Below, one piece after another: positions 43,215 to 51,612 of a stretch of 64,000 nucleotides of DNA. The translations under genes were made by a program, and so were the position numbers. This DNA comes from Comamonas thiooxydans (lineage in GTDB: Bacteria > Pseudomonadota > Gammaproteobacteria > Burkholderiales > Burkholderiaceae_C): contig NZ_BBVD01000013.1 in NCBI RefSeq assembly GCF_000964545.1, forward strand, positions 1 through 64,000, read 5' to 3'. The notes below the pieces were generated by a model. That model saw nothing but the letters and a program-made list of their open reading frames with translations, searched no databases and had not been told where the DNA came from. The stretch's first letter is position 1. The number at the start of each line of letters is the position of its first letter.

Positions 43215-44417
43215 ATGAAAGACGCAGTCATCGTTTCGACGGCACGTACCCCCATAGGCAAGGCTTACCGTGGTGCCTTCAACGACACCGAAGCTCCGGT
43301 GCTGGGCGGACACGTCATTCGCGCGGCGCTCAACAAGGCGAACGTGGCTGGTGCGGATGTGGATGATGTCATTTTGGGCATTGCCGCGCAGCAGGGCACG
43401 CAGGGCTACAACCTGGGGCGTCTGTGTGGCTATACCGCCGGCCTGCCGGAATCCGTGGGCGGAATGGTGATCGATCGCATGTGCGCATCGGGCCTGATGA
43501 GCATTGCCACGGCTGCCAAGGGTGTCATGACCGGCGAGATGAATATCGCTGTGGCCGGCGGCCTGGAGTCCATTTCCCTGGTTCAGAACAAATACAAGAA
43601 CTCGTACCGCGCCCAATCGAAGGCGGTGCTGGCCGCAGAGCCCACAGCCTACATCCAGATGATAGAGACGGCCGAGCTGGTCAGCCAGCGTTACGGCATC
43701 AGTCGTGAAGCCCAGGACGAGTACTCGCTGCGCAGCCAGCAGCGCGTGGCAGCCGCACAGGCCCGTGGTCTGTTCGACGATGAAATCGTGCCGCTGACCG
43801 CGGTCAAGCAGCTGTTTGACAAGGAAGGCAATGTCACCGGCAGCGAGGAAGTCACGCTGACCCGCGACGAGGGCAACCGTGCCGACACCACGCTTGAGAG
43901 TCTGGCCAAGCTCAAGCCTGTATGGAAGAACGGCCAGTGGGTGGAGCAAGGCCAGTTCATCACGGCCGGCAATGCATCCCAGCTGTCTGACGGTGCCAGC
44001 GCCTGTGTGGTGATGAGTGCCGACGAAGCCCGCAGTCGCGGCCTCGCGCCTCTGGGCATCTATCGCGGCGTGGCCGTGGCAGGCTGCCGTGCCGATGAAA
44101 TGGGGATCGGCCCCGTCTATGCCATCCCCAAGCTGCTCAAGCAGCATGGGCTGACGGTTGGCGACATCGGCCTGTGGGAAATCAACGAGGCATTTGCCTG
44201 CCAGGTGATCTACAGCCGCGACAAACTCGGCATTCCCGATGAGCGCCTGAACGTCAACGGCGGCGCGATCTCCATCGGCCACCCCTTCGGCATGTCGGGC
44301 GCACGTCTGGTTGGTCACGCCCTGCTGGAGGGGCGTCGCCGCGGCGTGCGTTTTGTGGTGGTGAGCATGTGTATTGGCGGCGGCATGGGCGCTGCCGGCC
44401 TGTTTGAGTTGAGCTGA
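43215..44417 (+). CDS. Acetyl-CoA acetyltransferase-type thiolase
   Basis: A 400-aa thiolase with catalytic DRMCASGLMS, GGAISIGHPFGMSGARL and SMCIGGGMGAAGLFE. It is closer to degradative acetyl-CoA acetyltransferases than to the FadA6-like protein at 33.9 kb. It could perform a terminal beta-ketothiolysis of the ring-derived acids. Ribosome site AGGAGACAAAGAC. It precedes the LuxR-type regulator. Confidence 0.9.
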   Translation: MKDAVIVSTARTPIGKAYRGAFNDTEAPVLGGHVIRAALNKANVAGADVDDVILGIAAQQGTQGYNLGRLCGYTAGLPESVGGMVIDRMCASGLMSIATAAKGVMTGEMNIAVAGGLESISLVQNKYKNSYRAQSKAVLAAEPTAYIQMIETAELVSQRYGISREAQDEYSLRSQQRVAAAQARGLFDDEIVPLTAVKQLFDKEGNVTGSEEVTLTRDEGNRADTTLESLAKLKPVWKNGQWVEQGQFITAGNASQLSDGASACVVMSADEARSRGLAPLGIYRGVAVAGCRADEMGIGPVYAIPKLLKQHGLTVGDIGLWEINEAFACQVIYSRDKLGIPDERLNVNGGAISIGHPFGMSGARLVGHALLEGRRRGVRFVVVSMCIGGGMGAAGLFELS

Positions 44418-44458
44418 TCCGATCTGTCTGCAACCAACCTTCAACCAAGGAGTTGAAC

Positions 44459-45706
44459 ATGATGGACAGCGCTTTCGCCAAGATGGGTTTTTCCACCTAC
44501 ACGCCAAGTTCCATCGCTTGCGTGATCAAGGATGTGCCCATATTCGACACCCCGGCCCCCGTGCGCGCATCGGCCGATGCACCCTTCGTGAGCGCCGAGC
44601 AGTTCAGTGCGCTGATCAGTCAGCTCTATGAAGCTGCCATGGACCCGGAAGGCTGGAAGCCTTTTCTGGAGACTCTGCGTCTGCAACTGGGAGGCAATTA
44701 CGCCTCGCTCATAGTGCGCCCAGGCTCCGCCGATGATGTGGGGTTGATCGTCTCGGCCGCAGGCGACCGCCGCGATCTGATGCCGAACTGCCCCAAGATC
44801 AGCATGAGCCCGTTTCGCAGCATGCCTACCGATCGTATCGTGACCGTGGGGGATGTGATGCCCGAGTCCGAGTGGCGCGCTTCAAGCTACTACAACGACT
44901 GGTGCAAGCAGCTGCAGGTGTTCCACGTGATGGCTGCCGACATCGTCACCAAGGACAGCTGCGTCTACGGTCTGCGCATCACGCGGCCCGAAGGTGCCCC
45001 GGCTTTCAACAAGCAGGAGCGTGCCTTTGGCGCCATGATGCTGCCGCATATCAAGCGCGCGCTGAACCTGCATCTTTCGGTGAACCAGGACCGTCAGGTC
45101 ATCTCCCTCTACAGCAAGGCCACGGCCCAGCTGATGGTGGGGGTGGTCATCCTCGATCAGAACGGCAATGTGCTGGAGTGCAATCCCGCTGCGGCCAGCA
45201 TTCTGGACATGCAGGACGGTCTCAAGATCTCCGGCGGCATGCTGGAGGCCAACTACGCCAATGACAACCGCAAGCTGCAGCGCCTGATCAAGGATGCGCT
45301 CATGCATACCCAGGTCTCGCGCCTGTCCATGACCGAAGGCATGTCGGTCAGCCGGCAGTCCGGCCAGCTCAACTGGGGCGTGGTGGTGCAAAGCATTTCT
45401 CCCGACGAGTGGACCGAGGGCAAGCAGCGTCCCAGTGTCGCCGTCTTTGTACGCGACACCGGCGGCAAGGCCGACCCTCCCGTGAAGCTGGCTCAGCAGC
45501 TGTTCCAGCTGACGCCGGCCGAGACTTCGCTGGCCATTCAACTGGCCAACGGCCTGTCGCTTGAAGAGGCTGCCGAAGCGCTCAACATCCGCCGCAACAC
45601 GGCGCGAGCCCATCTGCGCTCCATCTTCTCCAAGACGGGGGTGCGCCGTCAGACCGAGCTGGTGCGCATCTTCCTCAACAGCGTGGCCTGGCTGGGGAAC
45701 AAGTGA
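44459..45706 (+). CDS. LuxR-family regulator, TesR/TeiR-like candidate
   Basis: A 415-aa regulator; ATG 44459 follows AAGGAG by 6 nt. The C-terminus (residues about 345-405) is a LuxR/GerE HTH (FQLTPAETSLAIQLANGLSL then IRRNTARAHLRSIFSKTGVRR). The N-terminal 330 residues contain a GAF/PAS-like sensory region and no receiver domain. C. testosteroni has a steroid-induction activator of this architecture (TeiR/TesR). It lies in the steroid cluster after a thiolase and before a strong terminator. It is the obvious candidate to bind the 18-bp dyads. Confidence 0.82.
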   Translation: MMDSAFAKMGFSTYTPSSIACVIKDVPIFDTPAPVRASADAPFVSAEQFSALISQLYEAAMDPEGWKPFLETLRLQLGGNYASLIVRPGSADDVGLIVSAAGDRRDLMPNCPKISMSPFRSMPTDRIVTVGDVMPESEWRASSYYNDWCKQLQVFHVMAADIVTKDSCVYGLRITRPEGAPAFNKQERAFGAMMLPHIKRALNLHLSVNQDRQVISLYSKATAQLMVGVVILDQNGNVLECNPAAASILDMQDGLKISGGMLEANYANDNRKLQRLIKDALMHTQVSRLSMTEGMSVSRQSGQLNWGVVVQSISPDEWTEGKQRPSVAVFVRDTGGKADPPVKLAQQLFQLTPAETSLAIQLANGLSLEEAAEALNIRRNTARAHLRSIFSKTGVRRQTELVRIFLNSVAWLGNK

Positions 45707-45729
45707 CCACGGTTGGTGGAAATAAAAAG

Positions 45730-45750
45730 CGGGCTTCGGCCCGTTTTTTT
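45730..45750 (+). terminator. Rho-independent terminator after the LuxR-type regulator
   Basis: CGGGC-ttcg-GCCCG with flanking A-rich and T-rich arms and a run of seven T. It ends the steroid nucleus gene block. Confidence 0.92.
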
Positions 45751-46260
45751 GTATATGGAGCAGAGCCGGGCAGTCTGCTTTCAATCCTGACCGTGGAAAA
45801 TTCCTCGCGACAGCATGTCGATGGGAGGCCCGGATTCAGGCCGCTTGTGATCGGGCGTGGAGCAGCCTCGACTCATTGAAGGCCAGGTCGAAATGGCGCC
45901 TATGCAGAAATGACTTTACGGTTGCAGGCAAGCCCAGCGATTGGGGTCCATGCATTCCTTGGCGAAATCAATCTCCAGGCCCTGGAGTTTGCTTGCGCAC
46001 AGCTTGTCCGCGCAGCATGGCCACATGGTCTCCCTGGCTTGCTTCTCATATATTTCATCCGCGCAAGTTCAATCGTTTGAAAACAAGCTGGCGGTCGCGG
46101 TGCGAATGCCTTCCAGAGCAAGATAATCCCCCGCCCCTCACTAGAGAAACCAAGGCAGAATGACGTGCGCGAGGGTGAGTATCCGGTGTTCCTGTGGAAG
46201 AAAGCACTTGCATGGCTAAACAGAAGAAATGTGACCGGCTCGCTCAAATACAGCAACGAC
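45751..46260. other. Long gene-poor interval
   Basis: About 510 nt between the terminator and the chosen start of the Cache-GGDEF gene. Short open frames exist (for example 45876-46163) but have no family signature or ribosome site. It could hold the cyclase promoter, or up to 96 nt of it belong to the cyclase if GTG 46165 is used. Confidence 0.5.
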
Positions 46261-47772
46261 ATGAAACTATTTCGCAAGCCTGCTCTTGATCACTTCAACT
46301 TCATTTCTGGTGCGCCCTATGCAATGCTCTTGGTGGGTGGGATTATTGCGCTGTCGATGACAGTGATCTGTACCGTCGTCCTCTATCAGAGTCGGCTGGA
46401 TGCAATGGAGCATGCGATAGAAACATCACGCAATGTTGCCCTTCTTGCTGAAAATGACGTGGTTCGGAACTTCGAGCTCTATGCACTGTCGTTGCAAGCC
46501 GTGGTCGATGGACTCAACGACTCCGAGGTGATGGCCGCCTCGCCGCATTTGCGTAATGCGGCCTTGTTCGACAAGGCCGCGACCGCGACCTATCTGGGAT
46601 CCATCCTGGTTCTTGACGCAGACGGAAAAATTGCCCTCAATGCAGGGGTCGAGAATGCGGTGAATGGGCATTACTCGGATCATGACTTTTTCAAGGTGCA
46701 CAAAGAAAGCCCGAGCATCGGTCTCTACGTGGGGGACCCTTATTCATCCGCGCTGCATGGCGGCTCCCTGAGCATTCCTCTGAGTCGTCGGATTTCCCAT
46801 GCGGACGGCTCTTTTGCCGGCATTGTGCTGATAGATGTTCAGCTGGAGTACTTTCAGAAACTGTTTTCTGCGCTTTCGCTAGGTAAACACGGATCGCTGG
46901 CCTTGATAAGGAAAGACGGAGCCATGATGATGCGGCAGCCCTTCGATGCAAAGGTCATCGGGCGCAATATCCGCAATGCAAGCACGTTCCAGCAGTTCAT
47001 GTCGGCACCCGAAGGCAGCTTTTCGGATACGTCGTACCTTGATGGGGCCCAGCGGGCGTATTACTTCAAGAATCTGCCCAGCTTGCCATTCATCATCATG
47101 GTGGCCAAGGCGCATTCCGATATTTACGCGGTCTGGCGACAGAGAGCCTTGCTGATTACCTCTGTCATGGGGATGCTCACCATGGCTTTCATTGGCCTGT
47201 CCTTCGCTTTCGGAGTGCAGCTCAAACGCCGCATGTGCGCAGAGTCTGAATTGGCGATGCTGGCACGTACCGACGGCCTGACTGGCTTGAGCAACCGCCG
47301 CAAACTCGATGAAATCATCGATCACGAATGGCGCAGGGCAAAAAGGAATCACAGCGCTTTTTCGCTGTTGTTCGTGGATATCGATTGGTTCAAGGCCTAT
47401 AACGACACTTACGGGCATCAGGCCGGGGATGCTGTTCTGGCGACCGTGGCGAAATGCATTGGCGATAATATTCGGCGCCCGGAAGACAGTGCGGCACGCT
47501 ATGGAGGTGAGGAATTCATCGTGGTGTTGCCCGACACGCCCCTGGATGGAGGGGCGCTCATTGCCGAGAATATTCGTGCGGCGATCGCACAGCTTGCCAT
47601 TGCGCACACTGGAAGCGAATTCGGGTGCGTCACGGTCAGCATAGGTTGTGCTGCCTGGGTGCCGGCAAGAGATCTGGATATGCCGACGATTTTGCGTTCG
47701 GCCGACAAGGCGCTGTACAGCGCCAAGATGACGGGCCGTAACAAGGTCGCTTTGTCAAGCGCGTATTCATAA
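46261..47772 (+). CDS. Membrane Cache-GGDEF diguanylate cyclase
   Basis: A 503-aa protein. One TM helix (about residues 20-45), a periplasmic Cache (PDC) sensor (about 50-290, with YLGSILVLDADGKIA and an ISHADGSFAGIVLIDVQLEYF segment), a second TM (about 300-320), then a GGDEF domain with ARYGGEEF. The product-inhibition motif RPED sits five residues before GGEEF. It should sense an extracellular ligand and make cyclic di-GMP. Start uncertain: ATG 46261 or GTG 46165. It stands next to the steroid regulon, so a steroid or carboxylate signal is possible. Confidence 0.88.
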   Translation: MKLFRKPALDHFNFISGAPYAMLLVGGIIALSMTVICTVVLYQSRLDAMEHAIETSRNVALLAENDVVRNFELYALSLQAVVDGLNDSEVMAASPHLRNAALFDKAATATYLGSILVLDADGKIALNAGVENAVNGHYSDHDFFKVHKESPSIGLYVGDPYSSALHGGSLSIPLSRRISHADGSFAGIVLIDVQLEYFQKLFSALSLGKHGSLALIRKDGAMMMRQPFDAKVIGRNIRNASTFQQFMSAPEGSFSDTSYLDGAQRAYYFKNLPSLPFIIMVAKAHSDIYAVWRQRALLITSVMGMLTMAFIGLSFAFGVQLKRRMCAESELAMLARTDGLTGLSNRRKLDEIIDHEWRRAKRNHSAFSLLFVDIDWFKAYNDTYGHQAGDAVLATVAKCIGDNIRRPEDSAARYGGEEFIVVLPDTPLDGGALIAENIRAAIAQLAIAHTGSEFGCVTVSIGCAAWVPARDLDMPTILRSADKALYSAKMTGRNKVALSSAYS

Positions 47773-48041
47773 TAGTGCTCCGCAAACCCTTGCCTGGCTT
47801 ACCGGCGTGGCGCAAGGGGCCTGGTGCCTACCGGACTTGCCTTGCGTTGAAGCATGCACCCCGGTTCTCGGCCAACGGCATTTGCCCGGCAAGGAGAACT
47901 GCATGCAAAACTAATAGCTGCAAGCGCTTGATATCAATAGATGGCAGCATTGAAAGTATCTGAATTCCATTGATATATTGTGCTGGCAGCTTTTATTTTG
48001 ATAGTGGCTGTCTCAGGCAGTTGCTCGGGCGCATGCCTTGC
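47773..48041. other. Intergenic region without recognised features
   Basis: 269 nt between convergent genes. AT-richer than its surroundings. No hairpin with T-run, repeat or gene was seen. Confidence 0.5.
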
Positions 48042-49226
48042 TCAGGCGCATGCCTTGCTGGCGCGCAGCGCAGAAATATCTGCCCTGGCATAACCCAGGG
48101 ATGCGAGCACGGCATCGGTGTCCTGCCCGATCCTGGTTCCCGGTGTGGGGCGGCGCGCTGGGGTGCGTGAAAAGCGTGGGGCCGGCGAGGGTTGGCGCTG
48201 GGTACTGCCGTCCACTTCCAGATCGACGAACAGATTTCGCTGGGCGTTGTGTGGATGAGCGGGTGCCTCGGCCAGGCTCAGTACCGGGGCAAAGCAGACA
48301 TCGCTGCCTTCGAGCTCTTCGCTCCACTGTGCCTGCGTCTTCCTGCGCACGATTTCGGCCACGCGGGCCTTGACTTCGGGCCAGTCGGAGCTCTGGTACT
48401 GGCGCCTGGGGTCCACATCGCTCAGGCCCAGCTTTTGCAGCTGCAGGGCATAGAACTGCGGCTCGATGGCGCCCAGGGTGATGTGCTTGCCATCTGCGCA
48501 CTCGAACACTTCATAGAAGGGTGAAGTGTTGAGAAAGTGATTCTGCGCGGGATCGTCCTTCCAGTAGCCCATGCCGCTGCGCATCTGGTGCATCAGACCA
48601 CTCATGGCGCTCACTCCGTCGATCATGGCCGCGTCCACCACCTGACCCCTGCCGGATTGACCTGCCTCGTGCATGGCGCACATGATTCCGAACAGCAAGA
48701 ACATGGCACCGCCCGCCATATCGCCCACGATGGTGGGCGGCAGCACGGGGGCTTGGCCGGGGCGCATGGAGGTGGACATCACGCCCGTCAGCGCCACATA
48801 GTTGATGTCATGGCCTGCGGCCTGGGACAGGGGGCCGGTCTGGCCCCAGCCGGTGACGCGGCCAAAGACCAGGCGCGGCGCGCGGCGGGCGACTTCCTCG
48901 GGACTGAAGCCCAGGCGCTCCATCACGCCGGGTCTGAAGCCCTCGATGAGCGCGTCGGCAGACTCGATCAGCTTCCAGGCGGCGGCGCGTCCGCCCTCGG
49001 ACTTGAGGTCCAGCGCGATGGACTTCTTGCCCCGGTTCTGCGCCATGCGCGGGTAGCGGGATGCCGCAGCATGGTCTGCGCTGCGCTCGATGAGAATCAC
49101 TTCGGCACCCATATCGGCCAGCATCATGCCGGCAAAGGGGGCAGGGCCTATGCCTGCAAATTCGATGACACGCATTCCGGCCAAAGGCCCCGGGCTCTGG
49201 CCTTGGAAAGGGTGTTCTGTACTCAA
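48042..49226 (-). CDS. Alpha-methylacyl-CoA racemase (CaiB/BaiF family)
   Basis: A 394-aa family III CoA-transferase-fold protein. The racemase residues are present: GHDINYVALTG (His and the following Asp) and VGDMAGG (Asp), as in the mycobacterial racemase MCR. It inverts the alpha-methyl centre of branched acyl-CoA so that it can be dehydrogenated. The start is TTG 49226, supported by AGGAG 6 nt upstream. Divergent from the SDR at 49.4 kb and next to beta-oxidation genes, consistent with a steroid side chain carrying an alpha-methyl group. Confidence 0.87.
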   Translation of the reverse strand: MSTEHPFQGQSPGPLAGMRVIEFAGIGPAPFAGMMLADMGAEVILIERSADHAAASRYPRMAQNRGKKSIALDLKSEGGRAAAWKLIESADALIEGFRPGVMERLGFSPEEVARRAPRLVFGRVTGWGQTGPLSQAAGHDINYVALTGVMSTSMRPGQAPVLPPTIVGDMAGGAMFLLFGIMCAMHEAGQSGRGQVVDAAMIDGVSAMSGLMHQMRSGMGYWKDDPAQNHFLNTSPFYEVFECADGKHITLGAIEPQFYALQLQKLGLSDVDPRRQYQSSDWPEVKARVAEIVRRKTQAQWSEELEGSDVCFAPVLSLAEAPAHPHNAQRNLFVDLEVDGSTQRQPSPAPRFSRTPARRPTPGTRIGQDTDAVLASLGYARADISALRASKACA

Positions 49227-49284
49227 GTCGGTCTCCTGTTTTTGTCTGCGACTTTTCTATCTTGTGGATCCTGCCGGTTTTGGA

Positions 49285-49302
49285 CCCGTCCGTTTGGAGT
49301 AT
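49285..49302. promoter_or_regulatory. Degenerate steroid-cluster dyad, copy 4
   Basis: CCCGTC-cgtttg-GAGTAT matches the dyad at 63972 in 14 of 19 positions when the next base is included, with the same N6 spacing. It ends 57 nt before the SDR start at 49360, the same distance range as at the good copies. Confidence 0.4.
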
Positions 49303-49359
49303 GTCCGGGGTGAAAGCCAGGCCAACACTGGACATTCCATAAAAAAAGGAGAGCAATAC

Positions 49360-50103
49360 ATGTTCAGGCTGGATGGGAAAGTGGCGCTGGTCAGCGGTGC
49401 CGGGCGCGGCATGGGGTTCGGCATCGCGCAGGCGCTGGCCGCGCAGGGCGCGCATGTGGTGGTGAACGACTTTCATCAGGACCGCGCCGAGAGTGCGGCA
49501 CGTCAATTGCGCGAAGCGGGATTGAAGGCATCGGCACAGGCGGCGGATCTGACGGATCGCGACGCCATTTTTGCCATGGTGCAGCGCATTCGGGACGAGG
49601 TCGGTGTGGTTGATATCTTTGTGCACAACGCCGGTATCCCGGCCCAGGGCTGGGGCTACACGCCGTTTCTGCAGTCGCCCGAGTCCGAATGGAACGCCTG
49701 GCTGCAGCTCAATCTGCATGGGTTGATGCATGCCTGCCAGGCTCTGCTGCCCTCCATGCAGGAGCAGGGCTGGGGGCGCATTGTGGCCATCAACTCCGAC
49801 GCGGCGCGCACGGCCACGGGCATGGGGCTGTGCGCCTATGGTGCAGCCAAGGCGGCCGCGATTGGCTTCATTCGCAATCTCTCGGGCGAAGTGGGCCCGC
49901 ACGGGGTGACGGCCAACGCTCTGTCGCTGGGCACCATGAACAACTGGGAAGGCTCGGAGAAGATTGCCAGAAAGGGTACGTCCGTGGGCCGGGCAGGATC
50001 GCCCCAGGATGTGGGTGCGGCCGTGAGCTATCTGGCATCGACCGAGGCTGAGTGGGTCAACGGCCAGGTGCTGCCGGTCAACGGCGGTGGTCTGGTGGCC
50101 TGA
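49360..50103 (+). CDS. Short-chain dehydrogenase/reductase
   Basis: A 247-aa SDR with SGAGRGMGFGIAQALA, HNAG in place of NNAG, and the catalytic CAYGAAKAAAIGF. AAGGAGAG precedes ATG 49360; the frame is open 90 codons upstream but without a ribosome site. It probably oxidises a hydroxyl or 3-hydroxyacyl group in the side-chain module. Substrate unknown. Confidence 0.85.
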   Translation: MFRLDGKVALVSGAGRGMGFGIAQALAAQGAHVVVNDFHQDRAESAARQLREAGLKASAQAADLTDRDAIFAMVQRIRDEVGVVDIFVHNAGIPAQGWGYTPFLQSPESEWNAWLQLNLHGLMHACQALLPSMQEQGWGRIVAINSDAARTATGMGLCAYGAAKAAAIGFIRNLSGEVGPHGVTANALSLGTMNNWEGSEKIARKGTSVGRAGSPQDVGAAVSYLASTEAEWVNGQVLPVNGGGLVA

Positions 50104-50123
50104 GTTCAGCAGCCGTCCTCAAC

Positions 50124-50154
50124 AGCCTTCCGGTGCAAGCCGGAAGGCTTTTTT
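50124..50154 (+). terminator. Rho-independent terminator after the SDR
   Basis: AGCCTTCCGG / CCGGAAGGCT (10-bp stem, 6-nt loop) followed by six T. The remaining 230 nt to the thiolase shows no gene. Confidence 0.92.
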
Positions 50155-50389
50155 GTCACTCATGGGACCGCGAGTTGTGGCAGCGAAGGCGACAGAGCCT
50201 CCGGTGCGGGCATTCTGGCGGCGCAAACCAGCTTTCGCGCCCGGCGGTGCAAGCCATGTGCCACCAGGGGCGGTTGCGGCCGGTTTTTCTCATAGTCTGC
50301 CCCTAGTCCGAATCAGGTAGGTTTGGGCAAAAGCCGTATGGCAATCTGAAAAAGAACTCGATAACAACCTGGTGATGTGAGGAAAGCAG

Positions 50390-51595
50390 ATGGAGGCATT
50401 GATCTTCGACCATGTCCGAACCCCCCGAGGCAAGGGCAAGCCGGATGGCGCACTGCATGAGGTGACGCCGGTCTGGCTGGCCGCGCAGCCGCTGGTGGCG
50501 CTGCGTGAGCGCAATCGGCTCGATACGGCGGTGGTGGACGACGTGATCATGGGCTGCGTGGTGCCCGTGGGCGAGCAGGGTGGCAATGTGGGCCGCATGG
50601 CGGTGCTGCAGGCCGACTATGCGCAGAGCGTGGCCGGCGTGCAGCTCAATCGCTACTGCGGCTCGGGCCTGGAGGCGGTGAGCTTTGCCGCGGCCAAGGT
50701 GATGGCCGGCCAGGCCGACATGACGATCGGTGCCGGCGTGGAGATGATGTCTCGCGTACCCATGGGCTCCGATGGCGGCGCCTGGGCGCAGGACCCGCAG
50801 CTGGCCAGCAAGACCTATTTTGTGATGCAGGGCATTTCGGCAGACTTGCTGGCATCGCTGCGCGGCCACAGCCGCCGTGATCTGGACGAGTACTCGGCCG
50901 AAAGCCACCGGCGCGCGGCCAAGGCCTGGGCGGAAGGTCGCTTTGACCAGTCTGTCGTTCCCGTCAAAGATTTCCTGGGCATGACGCTGCTGGAAAAGGA
51001 CGAGACCATTCGAGCCGAGACCACCGCCGATTCGCTGGCCGCCCTCAAGCCCGCTTTCACCGAGATGGGCCAGAAATACGGTTATGACAGCGTGGCGCTG
51101 CAGCGCTATCCGCAGGTCGAGCAGATTCACCATCATCACCATGCAGGCAACAGCTCGGGCATTGTCGACGGTGCGGCTGCCGTGCTGATCGGCACGGCCG
51201 AGGCCGGTGCCAGGCAGGGCATGAAGCCCAGGGCCCGCATCCGCGCCTTTGCCAGCATCGGCTCCGAGCCGACCTTGATGCTGGACGGCCCGGCCCATGC
51301 CGCGCGCAAGGCTTTGGCCAGGGCGCGCATGCAGGCTTCGGACATTGATCTGTGGGAGCTCAACGAGGCCTTTGCCACGGTGGTGCTGACCATGATGGAG
51401 GAGTTGGACATTCCCCATGAGCGCATGAACGTCAACGGCGGAGCAATCGCGATGGGCCATCCGCTGGGGGCCACCGGCGCCATGATTCTGGGCACTGTGC
51501 TGGACGAGCTGGAGCGCAGCGGCAAGCGCACGGCGCTGATCAGCCTGTGCGTGGCCGCGGGCATGGGCTCGGCCATGATCATCGAACGCGTGTGA
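50390..51595 (+). CDS. Thiolase of the side-chain module
   Basis: A 401-aa acetyl-CoA acyltransferase with NRYCGSGLEAVSF, GGAIAMGHPLGATGAMI and SLCVAAGMGSAMI. It resembles the FadA partner of FadB-type complexes and is followed 17 nt later by a FadB-like gene. A natural run of five histidines (HHHHH) precedes AGNSSGIVDGAA. It would release propionyl- or acetyl-CoA from the side chain. Confidence 0.9.
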   Translation: MEALIFDHVRTPRGKGKPDGALHEVTPVWLAAQPLVALRERNRLDTAVVDDVIMGCVVPVGEQGGNVGRMAVLQADYAQSVAGVQLNRYCGSGLEAVSFAAAKVMAGQADMTIGAGVEMMSRVPMGSDGGAWAQDPQLASKTYFVMQGISADLLASLRGHSRRDLDEYSAESHRRAAKAWAEGRFDQSVVPVKDFLGMTLLEKDETIRAETTADSLAALKPAFTEMGQKYGYDSVALQRYPQVEQIHHHHHAGNSSGIVDGAAAVLIGTAEAGARQGMKPRARIRAFASIGSEPTLMLDGPAHAARKALARARMQASDIDLWELNEAFATVVLTMMEELDIPHERMNVNGGAIAMGHPLGATGAMILGTVLDELERSGKRTALISLCVAAGMGSAMIIERV

Positions 51596-51612
51596 GTGAG
51601 GGAGCACAAGTC

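Noticed and set aside
44459..45706. Naming the LuxR-type gene tesR or teiR outright
   Set aside because: Architecture and location fit, but I cannot align it with the published protein here.
45876..46163. Open frame of 95 codons in the gap before the Cache-GGDEF gene
   Set aside because: No ribosome site, no family signature and low-complexity basic composition typical of a non-coding frame.
50292..50309. ATAGTC and TAGTCC before the thiolase at 50.4 kb
   Set aside because: No GACGAT arm at the correct spacing; not counted as a dyad copy.
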